Origin: Actinomyces sp.
Lineage (GTDB): Bacteria; Actinomycetota; Actinomycetes; Actinomycetales; Actinomycetaceae
NCBI RefSeq assembly: GCF_029851875.1
Contig: NZ_JARKVC010000006.1
Location: 1 to 64,000, forward strand
DNA length: 64,000 nt
Direction of reading: 5' to 3'
The notes under the pieces: generated by a model
Database searches by the model: none
What the model saw: the letters and a program-made list of their open reading frames with translations, nothing else
Told to the model about the DNA's origin: nothing
In this document: positions 32,062 through 40,803 of the stretch, piece by piece
Numbering within the stretch: position 1 is the first letter of the stretch
Layout of the letters: every line of letters begins with the position of its first letter
Made by a program: the position numbers and the translations under genes

Positions 32062-32504
32062 CGACGTCCCTCCGTGTCCGCGTCCTCGTCGTCCTCGGCG
32101 TCGTCCCAGGTCTGCTCGGCCTCTGGCCTCACCGCGGCACAGGCCTGCGCCGCGTCCGCCGACCGCTCGAGCGGGCCCTGCGCCTGGCTGCCCGCTCCGG
32201 CGCCCGTCTTGGAGCGCCGCAGGTCACGGACCTGCGCCGACCTGGAGGAGATGAGCCGGGCGATGGCCACCGGCCCGGTGAAGCCGATGAGGCTGAGGAC
32301 CACGAGGACCGGCAGGGCCGTGGTGGACCCGGAGACGACGACGTACAGACCCGTTCCCGCCACCGTGACCGCGGTGAGCAGGTCGGTGGCGATGGAGCGG
32401 TCCAGGCTGGAGGGACCCATCGCCATGCGCGCCAGGGCCATGGCTGCCGCGACCACGAGCAGCACCAGGGTCAGGGCGTGAGCCGCTCCGATGAGCATCG
32501 TCAT
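32058..32504 (-). CDS. mrpF: Na+/H+ antiporter subunit F
   Basis: A 148-residue MrpF. The membrane core (residues ~5-90, AMALARMAMGPSSLDRSIATDLLTAV) is followed by an unusually long hydrophilic, acidic tail (DDAEDDEDADTEGRR) of about 55 residues absent from typical ~90-aa MrpF. It overlaps both neighbours by 4 nt. Confidence 0.93.
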   Translation of the reverse strand: MTMLIGAAHALTLVLLVVAAAMALARMAMGPSSLDRSIATDLLTAVTVAGTGLYVVVSGSTTALPVLVVLSLIGFTGPVAIARLISSRSAQVRDLRRSKTGAGAGSQAQGPLERSADAAQACAAVRPEAEQTWDDAEDDEDADTEGRR

Positions 32505-33199
32505 CGCCTCTCCTCCCCCTGTGCGGCGCTGTCCTGCGCCGCACAGGCGCGCGCAGCCGGAGCGGCGAGCGCCTGCGGCCCGCCCAGCGCCTCACGCTCC
32601 AGCGCACGCACGTGCTGCGTGGCCTGCGCGATCTCCTCGCTCGTGCCGAAGGCTCGCAGGATCCTCAGCTCGGCCCGCAGCGCCCCCACGCGCTCGCGCG
32701 CGGCGTCGCCTGACTCCATGTCGAAGATGTGCATGTAGAGCGTGCGCGTGCGCCACCGGGCCTCCACCACCACTGAGCCCGGGACGATGGACAGGATCGT
32801 TCCTGTAGCCACCTGGTAGAGATCGGCGTCCGAGCTCAGCGGGACGGCCACCACGCCGGACCGCGGCTGGCGCCGCCAGGACAGGGCGAACCAGGCCAGC
32901 TGGACCGAGGCGCGCGCCAGGTCCCAGGTCACGGCGCCCACGAGGCGCAGGACCCCGAGCGGGTGGATCCAGCCTGGCCACACGATGGCCGGCATCGGGA
33001 ACAGGAGGGTCACGATCGTGGCGATGAGCGCGCCACTGACCACGGTGAAGACACTGAGACGGCCTGCCAGGAGCACCCACACCGCCGTCAGCAGGACGAG
33101 GTTGACGCCCTTGCCGTTCAGGTCGCGCGGGCGCCGCAGGCGTCGTCGGGCACGCTCGGCCCCCTCCCGCGCGCGCAGGCTGATCAGCGTGTCCATCAT
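32501..33199 (-). CDS. mrpE: Na+/H+ antiporter subunit E
   Basis: A 232-residue MrpE: hydrophobic N-terminal half (VLLTAVWVLLAGRLSVFTVVSGALIATIVTLLFP), then the conserved soluble part with YQVATGTILSIVPGSVVVEARWRTRTLYMHIFD. The C-terminal ~60 residues are an extra hydrophilic tail rich in Ala/Glu/Arg. The start overlaps the mrpD stop by 4 nt. Confidence 0.93.
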   Translation of the reverse strand: MMDTLISLRAREGAERARRRLRRPRDLNGKGVNLVLLTAVWVLLAGRLSVFTVVSGALIATIVTLLFPMPAIVWPGWIHPLGVLRLVGAVTWDLARASVQLAWFALSWRRQPRSGVVAVPLSSDADLYQVATGTILSIVPGSVVVEARWRTRTLYMHIFDMESGDAARERVGALRAELRILRAFGTSEEIAQATQHVRALEREALGGPQALAAPAARACAAQDSAAQGEERR

Positions 33200-34839
33200 C
33201 GCCCTCCCAGCACAGCGGTGACGTAGCCGTCACTGAGCAGCATCGTGGCAGCGTGCTCGCAGAACTCGTACAACGGCCCCGCGGCCACGGTCAGGGCCAG
33301 CGAGACCACAATGAGGCCCAGGCTCGCCCCTACCATGACGGCGGGCATGGGCTCAGCGACGCTGGTCCGTCTCGTGCCGGCCGCGCTGGCGCCAGGCGAC
33401 GGCGAGGCCCCGCCCTCCTGGGCCACCGTCGCCACCGTGCCGGCCGGGACGTAGGCGGGCTGCGCCGTCAACCCCGCGGGCCTGGCGGGCCGAGCCGTCC
33501 GCGCCCGCCGCGCCCCCACCACGCGCACATCGCCCCAGAAGGCGCGGTTCCACACCTTGGCCATGACGTAGAGGGTGAGCAGGCTGGCAACCACCGAGGT
33601 CACCACGAGCAGCCAGGCCAAGGGCGTGCCCACCTCGGCGCCGGCCCGCATGAGCCCGATCTTGCCGATGAAGCCGCTGAAAGGCGGGATGCCAGCGAGG
33701 TTGAGCGCCGGGATACCGAAGAGCAGCGCCAGACGCGGCGAGAGCGAAGCCAGCCCGGAGACCTTGTCCAGCTCGGTGGAGCCACCCACCCGCGCCATGA
33801 GTCCGGCGGTGAGGAAGAGCGCGGTCTGGATGGTGATGTGGTGAGCCGTGTAGTAGATGGCGGCGGCCAACGAGCCTGTGGTCGCCAGGCCGACGCCCAT
33901 GATCATGTAGCCCACGTGGCTGACCAGGGTGAAGGAGAGCAGACGCTTGAGCTCGCTCTGCGCCACCGCTCCCAGGATCCCGACCATCATCGAGGCTCCC
34001 CCCACGATGAGCAGGATCGTGGTCAGCGGGCGCTCGGCAAAGAGCAGGGTCTGCACCCGCAGCATCGAGTAGACCCCGACCTTGGTCAGCAGCCCGGCGA
34101 AGACCGCGGTCACAGGGGCCGGAGCCGTGGGGTAGGAGTCGGGCAGCCAGGCGGACAGGGGAAAGACCGCCGCCTTGATCCCGAAGACGGTGAGCATGAG
34201 AGCCTGGATCATCAGCTGCATGTCCGCTGGCAGCTCAGGCACACGCTGCGCCAGCTCGGCCATGTTGACGGTGCCGGTGGCCGTGTAGACCACGGCCAGC
34301 AGGATGAGGAAGAGCGCCGAGGAGACGAGGTTGACCACTACGTAGATCGCACCGGCCCGGATACGCGGCCGGGTGGCTCCCATGGTCAGCAGCACGTAGG
34401 AGGCAAAGAGCAGGATCTCGAAGCCGACGTAGAGGTTGAACAGGTCACCGGCCAGGAAGGCGTCCGAGACTCCGGCACTGAGCAGAAGCAGGGTCGGGTG
34501 GAAGATCGACACCGGGGTCTCCTGGCGCACCTCCTCCTGGTCCTGCCCGGCGGAGAAGACCAGGACCGCCAGGGTGACGACCGAGGCCACGAGCAGCATG
34601 AGGGAGGACAGGCGGTCAGCCACCAGCACGATGCCCGCCGAGTCCGGCCAGGCCGCGACCCACAGCGTCTGGATCCCGTCGGTCTCGGTGAGGTAGACGA
34701 GGAAGGAGGCCACGAGGACGACGGTGCCCAGTGCCGCGACGGACAGCGCGCGCTGGAGGCGAGGCCGGCGGCCGGCCAGCATCGCCAGGGCGGCACCCAG
34801 CATGGGCACCAGGACGGGAAGAGCCAGGACGTTGCTCAC
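33196..34839 (-). CDS. mrpD: Na+/H+ antiporter subunit D
   Basis: A 547-residue polytopic subunit related to complex I NuoN/M: FHPTLLLLSAGVSDAFLAGDLFNLYVGFEILLFASYVLL carries the conserved glutamate in TM5, and AAVFPLSAWLPDSYPTAPAPVTAVFAG the lysine of TM7. A ~60-residue cytoplasmic insertion near the C-terminus (RRARTARPARPAG...) is unusual. It overlaps mrpC and mrpE by 4 nt. Confidence 0.95.
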   Translation of the reverse strand: MSNVLALPVLVPMLGAALAMLAGRRPRLQRALSVAALGTVVLVASFLVYLTETDGIQTLWVAAWPDSAGIVLVADRLSSLMLLVASVVTLAVLVFSAGQDQEEVRQETPVSIFHPTLLLLSAGVSDAFLAGDLFNLYVGFEILLFASYVLLTMGATRPRIRAGAIYVVVNLVSSALFLILLAVVYTATGTVNMAELAQRVPELPADMQLMIQALMLTVFGIKAAVFPLSAWLPDSYPTAPAPVTAVFAGLLTKVGVYSMLRVQTLLFAERPLTTILLIVGGASMMVGILGAVAQSELKRLLSFTLVSHVGYMIMGVGLATTGSLAAAIYYTAHHITIQTALFLTAGLMARVGGSTELDKVSGLASLSPRLALLFGIPALNLAGIPPFSGFIGKIGLMRAGAEVGTPLAWLLVVTSVVASLLTLYVMAKVWNRAFWGDVRVVGARRARTARPARPAGLTAQPAYVPAGTVATVAQEGGASPSPGASAAGTRRTSVAEPMPAVMVGASLGLIVVSLALTVAAGPLYEFCEHAATMLLSDGYVTAVLGGR

Positions 34840-35264
34840 TCGCTGACCACGTCCTCTCCGGTGTCCGAGAAGGTCTGCTCCTCGAAGGAGGTGGAGGTCT
34901 CGTCGCGCTGGGCGAGCTCGCGGATGCGGCGGTCCTCGACGTCGTCACGCACCTCGTCATGGCCTGAGAGCTGGAAGGAGCGGTAGGCCATCGTCATGAC
35001 AAAGGCGGAGACGGCCATCGTGATGACGATGGCGGTGAGCACCATGGCCTGCGGCAGCGGGTCCGTCATCGTCGACGGGTCCTCCTGCCCCAGGATCGCG
35101 GGAGTGCCGGCGCGGCCGGCAGCGACGAGGAAGAGGACGTTGACCCCGTTGCTCATGAGGATGACGCCCATGAGGATGCGCGAGAGCGAGCGCTCGGTGA
35201 GCAGGTAGACGCCGCAGGCCACCAGCAGGCCTGCGACGACAGCGAGGGTGAGGTTGGCGGTCAT
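34836..35264 (-). CDS. mrpC: Na+/H+ antiporter subunit C
   Basis: A 142-residue NuoK-like subunit with three transmembrane helices: LLVACGVYLLTERSLSRILMGVILMSNGVNVLFL and DPLPQAMVLTAIVITMAVSAF. The C-terminal ~35 residues are a charged tail. ATG 35264 overlaps the mrpA stop by 4 nt. Confidence 0.94.
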   Translation of the reverse strand: MTANLTLAVVAGLLVACGVYLLTERSLSRILMGVILMSNGVNVLFLVAAGRAGTPAILGQEDPSTMTDPLPQAMVLTAIVITMAVSAFVMTMAYRSFQLSGHDEVRDDVEDRRIRELAQRDETSTSFEEQTFSDTGEDVVSE

Positions 35265-38164
35265 GGGCGCTGCTCCTGGGCCGGGGCGGTCACGGTCGAG
35301 CTCGGGCGGGGCACGGGGGCCCGGTGCTCCCTGGCCTGGGCGTCGATACCAGCCCCCAGGCTTCGGGCGTAGTCGAGCAGGACGCCGACGACGACGAGGT
35401 AGACGCCGATGTCGAAGACGGTGGAGGAGACCAGGTGAAGCTCCTCCCCCAGCACCTGGACGCTCACCTCGTAGCTCTGCAGGACGGTGCCCCCCAGGAG
35501 CGCAGGAGTCAGAGCCGAGACGAGAGCGACCAGCAGGCCGGCTCCCAGCAGGTGACCGGCGTCGATCGGCGCCGCCTCCTCCAGCTCGCTGGCGCCCGCG
35601 GCCAGGTAGCGAGTCATCAGCGCCATGCCAGCCACCAGGCCGGCGGCGAAGCCGCCACCAGGGGCGTTGTGCCCACGCAGGAGCAGCCACACCGAGACCA
35701 TCATCATGACACCGAAGATGATCCGGGTGACGACCTCGAAGAGCAGGGAGCGTGCTGCCGGGCTCAGGGAGCGTGAGCCGCGCAGCCAGGTGTGGTCCTC
35801 CCCGGCGGCTCCACGCGCCAGGCGGCGGCCTCGTCCCGAGCCCCGGGCCACGTGCCGCACGTTGCGCGAGCGCAGGAAGATCAGGCTCGACACCCCGGTG
35901 GCGGCGATGACAAGCACTGAGATCTCGCCGATCGTGTCCCAGGCCCTGGTGTCCACCAGGACGACGTTGACGATGTTGGAGCCGTAGCCGAACTCCTTGG
36001 CCGCGGTGTACAGCCCCGACGAGGCCGGCTCAGCCACGCGCAGGCCGGGGGCGATGAGCGCCAGCAGGACGACGACGAGCCCCACCGCTGCCGCCAGCAG
36101 GACCCGCCACCACCGGGTGGCGGCCAGCGGGCGGTTGGTGAAGTAGCGCGGCATGCGCCGCAGCAGCAGGACGAAGACCACGAGGGTCACGGTCTCCACG
36201 AGCACCTGGGTCAGGGCCAGGTCCGGGGCACCGTGCATCTGGAAGAGCAGGGAGACCCCGTAGCCGGTGACACCCACGAGCAGGACGGCGCGAACTCGTC
36301 CACGCGAGGTGGCGGCCAGCAGGGCGGCGGCCGCCATGACGACGGCGACGGCGACCTGGGCCAGTGAGTCCGCCCAGACGGTGGTCCTCGGCCAGTTGGT
36401 GGTCAGCAGCAGGGGCGTTCCCACCGCGAGGACGGCCACGGTAAGGACCACGGAGAGGTAGACCGGCAGCGAGCCGGCCTGGAGCCGCGAGATCGTCTCG
36501 ACCCCGGCGCGCTCGAGCGCGCGCACGCCGCGCCGGTACCACTCGTCAGCCGGTACGACCTCAGGGAAGGTGGACTGGATGCGGGCCACACGCTCGCGGC
36601 CGAGGAAGAGCGCCGTTCCTCCTGCCACCGCCACGAGCGAGGCGGCCAAAGGCGCCCCCAGGCCGTGCCACAGCGCCAGGTGCGTCGTCGTCAGTCCCAG
36701 CGGCACCGACTCCGCGTAGGGCTCCAGGACGTGACCTAGCCAAGAGGCGAGCAGACCGCCGGCCAGGCTGCCCAGCGTCAGCAGCGCAGGCGCGACCAGC
36801 ATGCTGCGTGGCGGCATCGCCAAGGTGGTGTCCGCCTTGCCCGGCTTGGGGGCCAGCGCCCCCCACAGCAGGCGCAGGGAGTAGGCCATGGTGAGCACGG
36901 AGCCGAGCACGACGGCGATGAGGACCAGCACTGCCACGGCCGGGGACAGCCCGGTCCCGTCCCCCTGGGAGACTAGCGCCACCAGGGCGGAGAAGGCCGC
37001 CTCCTTGCCCACGAAGCCGAGCATGGGCGGCAGCCCGGCCATGGAGGCCGCCGCCAGGACCATGACGACGCTCAGGGAGCGCATGCGCCGTCCCACCCCG
37101 GACAGCTCGCGCAGGTCACGGGTGCCTGCGGACTTGTCGATGATCCCGATGATGAGGAAGAGGGCGGACTTGAACAGGGCGTGGGCGATCGTCATGGCCA
37201 AGCCGGCCAGCGCGGCCGAGCGCGTCCCCATCCCGGTCAGCAGGACCATGAAGCCGAGCTGACTGACAGTGCCATAGGCCAGGAGCAGCTTGATATCGGT
37301 CTGTCGCAGCGAGCGCCAGCCGCCGATCAGCATGGTGACAGCGCCCAGCAGCCCCACCGCCAGGCGCCAGCCGGGCACCGAGGAGAAGGCGGGCGCCAGC
37401 ACGGCCACGAGGTACACGCCGGCCTTGACCATGGCGGCGGCGTGCAGGTAGGCGGACACGGGGGTGGCTGCGGCCATGGCGCCAGGAAGCCAGAAGTGGA
37501 AGGGCACCAGCGCGGACTTGCTCAGGGCGCCCACGAGCATGAGCAGCGCTGCGACGGTGGCCAGGGCACCGGAGGGCGGCGCCGCCACGATGACGGACAG
37601 ACTGAGGGTGGAGGTGAGGACCCACAGGATGACGATGCCCACGAGCATCGCCAGGCCACCGATCGTGGTGACGATGAGAGCGGTCAGCGCCGCACCTCGG
37701 TTGGCCTTGCGTGTGACGTCGTTGCCGATGAGCAGGTAGCTGTAGACGGTGGTCAGCTCCCACATGACGTACAGGATGATGAGGTCGTCCGCGCACACCA
37801 GCGCCAGCATGGTGCCTGCGAACCACGTCAGGAGCGTCAGGCAGCGCGTGGCTGCGGGGCTGGAGCTGAAGTACCAGCGGCAGTAGACCAGGACCAGGGC
37901 TCCGACGCCGGTGACGATGAGGCCCAGGACCCACTGGACCAGCCCCATGCGCAGGTCCAGCGACACTCCGAGCACGGGGATCCAGGAGGAGTGGTAGGTC
38001 AGGACCCCACCGGTGGTGATGGTAGGCGCCTGGGCCAGGAGCCAGGCGAAGGAGACGGCTGGCGCGAGGGCCGCGACCAGGAAGGCGGGAGACCCGATGC
38101 GGCGGGCCACGGCAGGCACGACGCCACCGACCACCATGTGGAGGGCAACGAGGGCAAGGAGCAC
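35261..38164 (-). CDS. mrpA: Na+/H+ antiporter subunit A fused to subunit B
   Basis: A 967-residue fusion. The N-terminal ~640 residues are the NuoL-like MrpA ion channel (MWELTTVYSYLLIGND, KSALVPFHFWLPGAMAAATPVSAYLHAAAMVKAG with the key lysines and histidines). They are followed by the MbhE-like segment and, from ~residue 815, an MrpB domain (LLFEVVTRIIFGVMMMVSVWLLLRGHNAPGGGFAAGLVAG). A-B fusion is common in actinobacteria and explains the lack of a separate mrpB. GTG 38164 is chosen for fit to the family N-terminus (LLALVALHMVVGG) with GGAA 8 nt upstream. The complex exports Na+ in exchange for H+. Confidence 0.94.
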   Translation of the reverse strand: MLLALVALHMVVGGVVPAVARRIGSPAFLVAALAPAVSFAWLLAQAPTITTGGVLTYHSSWIPVLGVSLDLRMGLVQWVLGLIVTGVGALVLVYCRWYFSSSPAATRCLTLLTWFAGTMLALVCADDLIILYVMWELTTVYSYLLIGNDVTRKANRGAALTALIVTTIGGLAMLVGIVILWVLTSTLSLSVIVAAPPSGALATVAALLMLVGALSKSALVPFHFWLPGAMAAATPVSAYLHAAAMVKAGVYLVAVLAPAFSSVPGWRLAVGLLGAVTMLIGGWRSLRQTDIKLLLAYGTVSQLGFMVLLTGMGTRSAALAGLAMTIAHALFKSALFLIIGIIDKSAGTRDLRELSGVGRRMRSLSVVMVLAAASMAGLPPMLGFVGKEAAFSALVALVSQGDGTGLSPAVAVLVLIAVVLGSVLTMAYSLRLLWGALAPKPGKADTTLAMPPRSMLVAPALLTLGSLAGGLLASWLGHVLEPYAESVPLGLTTTHLALWHGLGAPLAASLVAVAGGTALFLGRERVARIQSTFPEVVPADEWYRRGVRALERAGVETISRLQAGSLPVYLSVVLTVAVLAVGTPLLLTTNWPRTTVWADSLAQVAVAVVMAAAALLAATSRGRVRAVLLVGVTGYGVSLLFQMHGAPDLALTQVLVETVTLVVFVLLLRRMPRYFTNRPLAATRWWRVLLAAAVGLVVVLLALIAPGLRVAEPASSGLYTAAKEFGYGSNIVNVVLVDTRAWDTIGEISVLVIAATGVSSLIFLRSRNVRHVARGSGRGRRLARGAAGEDHTWLRGSRSLSPAARSLLFEVVTRIIFGVMMMVSVWLLLRGHNAPGGGFAAGLVAGMALMTRYLAAGASELEEAAPIDAGHLLGAGLLVALVSALTPALLGGTVLQSYEVSVQVLGEELHLVSSTVFDIGVYLVVVGVLLDYARSLGAGIDAQAREHRAPVPRPSSTVTAPAQEQRP

Positions 38165-38439
38165 GTGTGGTTCCGTTTCGATCGCGGGCGGTCGGCGGGC
38201 AAGTCGGTTGCGGAGGGTGCCGGGCCCAGTGTACCGGGCGTCACGCTCCCCCTGACCGGGCAGCGCTGCCGGCGAACGTGGGAATAACACTGCATCCGCC
38301 TGGTCTCACGCATGTACGCGGTCACCATGACGCTGTGCCCCCGCCGCGACAGGGCCAGCGAGCTAGGCGTACAGGTAGGGCGACAGCTACGCTCCGTTTA
38401 TCACCGGTCGCTGCGCGCGCCCGCCCTAAGGAGCATGTC

Positions 38440-39807
38440 GTGCCTTTTACCTACAACGCACCCGCGAACCCGTACCTCGGACCTGCTGGTGCAGCGACCA
38501 TGCACTGTGACGCCCAGGCCTCCGACGCAACACCGCTGTCAGGCCCTGGAGTCCCTCCGAACGGGGGGAGGTGGAACGTCAGGACCATCGGTCTCGGCGG
38601 CGCCTGCCCGACCATCCTTTCTGGTCATGACGGGATCATCCAGATCCTGTGTACCAAGGTGCTCTCGTCCGACCTTGTCGGGCTCCAGCCGAACCTGACG
38701 ACGATGAGCTCAGACGGCAGGGTCCTGGATGACCTCAACCTGCCGAAGGGGGCGCTACTCGGCGGCGTCTACGCGTACGTGGACAATGACAACCGCATGG
38801 TGCTGGTGGACGGAACCTCCACGCTCATCCGGATCACACACGACCCTGACGGCGGTAGCCTACGGGTCGATCAGCGCGTAGACCTGTCCTCCGTGCTCCA
38901 GGGCGACCAGGTGGTCGGACTGACACCTGACTGGCAGGGACGAGTCTGGATCGCCTCCAAAAAGTCTCTCGCCATCGTGGTCGATCTCGACCGCAACCTC
39001 ATTCGCGCGACACCGCTGCGACGGTTCAGCAGCAACGAGAACGTTGACAACTCGATCTCCTCAAGCCCCGACGGCGTCAACGTCGTCACGAATTACGGCA
39101 TCTACCAGCTTGGTGCTGGCACCGACAGCGTCCCGCGGATCCTCTGGGCTCACGGCTATGACCGTGGCACCCACCGCAAGCCCGGCCAGCTGTCCTGGGG
39201 GTCGGGTGCTTCTCCTACCTTCTTCGGTCCGACCGGCGGGGAGTACGTCATGCTCTCTGACAATGCCGACGTCCAGGAGTCGGTGACTGTCTACCAAGTC
39301 TCCGACGGAGCCTCGGTCGGGTCAGCCGCGCTCTTCCAGGCGGGCAAGTCTGGTACCGAGAACTCCATGATCGGTATCAACAACACGATCTTCGGAGCCT
39401 CAACCTACGGCTACCCCTACCCCAAGTACCCGGACGGAGCCGGGACCTCGGTACCCGCCAGCGCTCCGTTCGCACCGGGGATGGAACGCTGGGACATCAC
39501 CGACAGCGGCCTGGTACAGGTATGGAACCGCACCGACGTCTACTCAGCGGCCGTCCCGCGCCTGTCCGTTCCAGACAACCTCATCTACACCTGTGAACGT
39601 CGCCCCACCATCCTGGGCACGACCGGCGGCTTTGTGCACGCCGTAGCGATCGATCCAGAAACAGGCCGGACCTGTTACGAGCAGAGGATCCCCGGGCTGG
39701 CCGCGATCGGCGGGGTTGACCCGCTGGAAATGGTCGGCCTGATCAAGGACGGCATCTGGTGGCAAGGAACGATCAGCGGCGTCGTCCGTATCTCACTGGG
39801 AGCCTAA
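38440..39807 (+). CDS. Predicted beta-propeller protein, unrecognised family
   Basis: A 455-residue protein without signal peptide or transmembrane segment. GTG 38440 follows AAGGAG by 6 nt. Repeating blade-like segments (GLTPDWQGRVWIAS, ISSSPDGVNVVTNYGIYQL, GGEYVMLSDNADVQESVTVYQVSDG, GGFVHAVAIDPETGR) alternate Gly/Asp turns and strands, as in six- or seven-bladed propellers. Several cysteines are present. Composition is less GC-rich than neighbouring genes. The next gene begins 5 nt downstream and encodes a Tat-exported protein, so the two probably act together. Function unknown. Confidence 0.75.
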   Translation: MPFTYNAPANPYLGPAGAATMHCDAQASDATPLSGPGVPPNGGRWNVRTIGLGGACPTILSGHDGIIQILCTKVLSSDLVGLQPNLTTMSSDGRVLDDLNLPKGALLGGVYAYVDNDNRMVLVDGTSTLIRITHDPDGGSLRVDQRVDLSSVLQGDQVVGLTPDWQGRVWIASKKSLAIVVDLDRNLIRATPLRRFSSNENVDNSISSSPDGVNVVTNYGIYQLGAGTDSVPRILWAHGYDRGTHRKPGQLSWGSGASPTFFGPTGGEYVMLSDNADVQESVTVYQVSDGASVGSAALFQAGKSGTENSMIGINNTIFGASTYGYPYPKYPDGAGTSVPASAPFAPGMERWDITDSGLVQVWNRTDVYSAAVPRLSVPDNLIYTCERRPTILGTTGGFVHAVAIDPETGRTCYEQRIPGLAAIGGVDPLEMVGLIKDGIWWQGTISGVVRISLGA

Positions 39808-39812
39808 AGACC

Positions 39813-40472
39813 ATGCCCTCATCGCCCTCGTCCCTTTCTCGTCGCACCGTCCTTGCAGGCACCTCTTGGGCCGTGCCTGCGGTCGTCGTCGCCACAGCAG
39901 CACCAGCCGTCGCCGCTTCGGCGCCGTCGTCCCCCTCCTGCGGCTCGACAGTAGCAACAGCGCTGCCACGCTACGAGGGGCAGAGCCTGAGCCTGAGCCT
40001 GTCTGCCCCCACGCGCACCACCGTCGCTCGAGCGGAGAACGCCGGCATCTTCGTTCCCGCAACGAGCACTGTCTCCGTGCCGGCCACGCTCACCATCGCC
40101 AACACAGGGACCATGCCGCTGCCTGCCGGGACCAGGGTCGTCTTCTCCGCATGGACGCTGAGCCCGGCCGGAGTCCTCGACAAGACCCCCGCCACCCTCA
40201 TCGCCGCTGCAGGGAGGACTCCTAGCTCAAAGAACGAGAGCGTTGACTCACTCACCTCGCTCACGGCGTCCTCCTCACAGTCCAGCCTCGTCACTGCCTG
40301 CAGCCTGGAGGCTGGACAGGAGATCATGATCGAGCTGACCTGGCAGCGCACGGGAGCGGGGAACAAGGATCTCGCTCGCCTGCAGTTTCTCGCCCGCATC
40401 GTCACCGACAGCAGCCCCACCTCCTATACCGAGTTCCAGTCAGACGAGGTTATCGGCGGCACAAGCTACTGA
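39813..40472 (+). CDS. Tat-signal exported protein, function unknown
   Basis: A 219-residue protein starting with a twin-arginine signal, SLSRRTVLAGTSWAVPAVVVATAAPAVAAS, cleaved near residue 30. The mature part is Ser/Thr-rich and strand-rich (SVPATLTIANTGTMPLPAGTRVVFSAW), resembling an immunoglobulin-like or DUF11-type fold, with no C-terminal anchor. It is cotranscribed with the propeller gene. Similar Tat leaders are seen on Actinomyces exported proteins. No family is assigned. Confidence 0.72.
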   Translation: MPSSPSSLSRRTVLAGTSWAVPAVVVATAAPAVAASAPSSPSCGSTVATALPRYEGQSLSLSLSAPTRTTVARAENAGIFVPATSTVSVPATLTIANTGTMPLPAGTRVVFSAWTLSPAGVLDKTPATLIAAAGRTPSSKNESVDSLTSLTASSSQSSLVTACSLEAGQEIMIELTWQRTGAGNKDLARLQFLARIVTDSSPTSYTEFQSDEVIGGTSY

Positions 40473-40605
40473 TCGAGTGTCGTCATGCTGGTGAGCTGGT
40501 CCTAGCGGCCGTGGAGACCAGCCCACCACCCCTCTCACGCGGCTTGCCGCCCAGGTCGCACCTACGAGATCAGCGATACGGAACACCGCTGACGACAGTC
40601 ATGCC

Positions 40606-40803
40606 GTGCACGGCGCCGTGGGACGACGGCGACCACAGGATCCTGGCGCCTCCTCACCCCGATCCGGGGCCGCCGACGTCGCGCCCACCCTCGTGTACCA
40701 CTACCTCGGCAACGCCGAGGGCCTGGTCCAGGCCGTGGCCGACTGCGAGCGCCAGCTCCTGATCGACGCCGTCGCCCCTCGCCCTCCGGGGCGGGGCAGC
40801 ATC
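40606..40803 (+). pseudogene. TetR-family regulator remnant
   Basis: The frame holds the second half of a TetR DNA-binding domain (DVAPTLVYHYLGNAEGLVQAVADCERQLLIDAV), then runs into the 3' region of the oxidoreductase gene. The first helices and the whole ligand-binding domain are missing. The region 40473-40605 shows nothing else. Confidence 0.6.
40773..40793 (-). terminator. Hairpin terminator of the MDR oxidoreductase
   Basis: CGCCCC (40773-40778) pairs with GGGGCG (40788-40793), 9 bp beyond the oxidoreductase stop. The sequence is nearly repeated at 42886-42906 after the ABC exporter operon. Confidence 0.45.
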
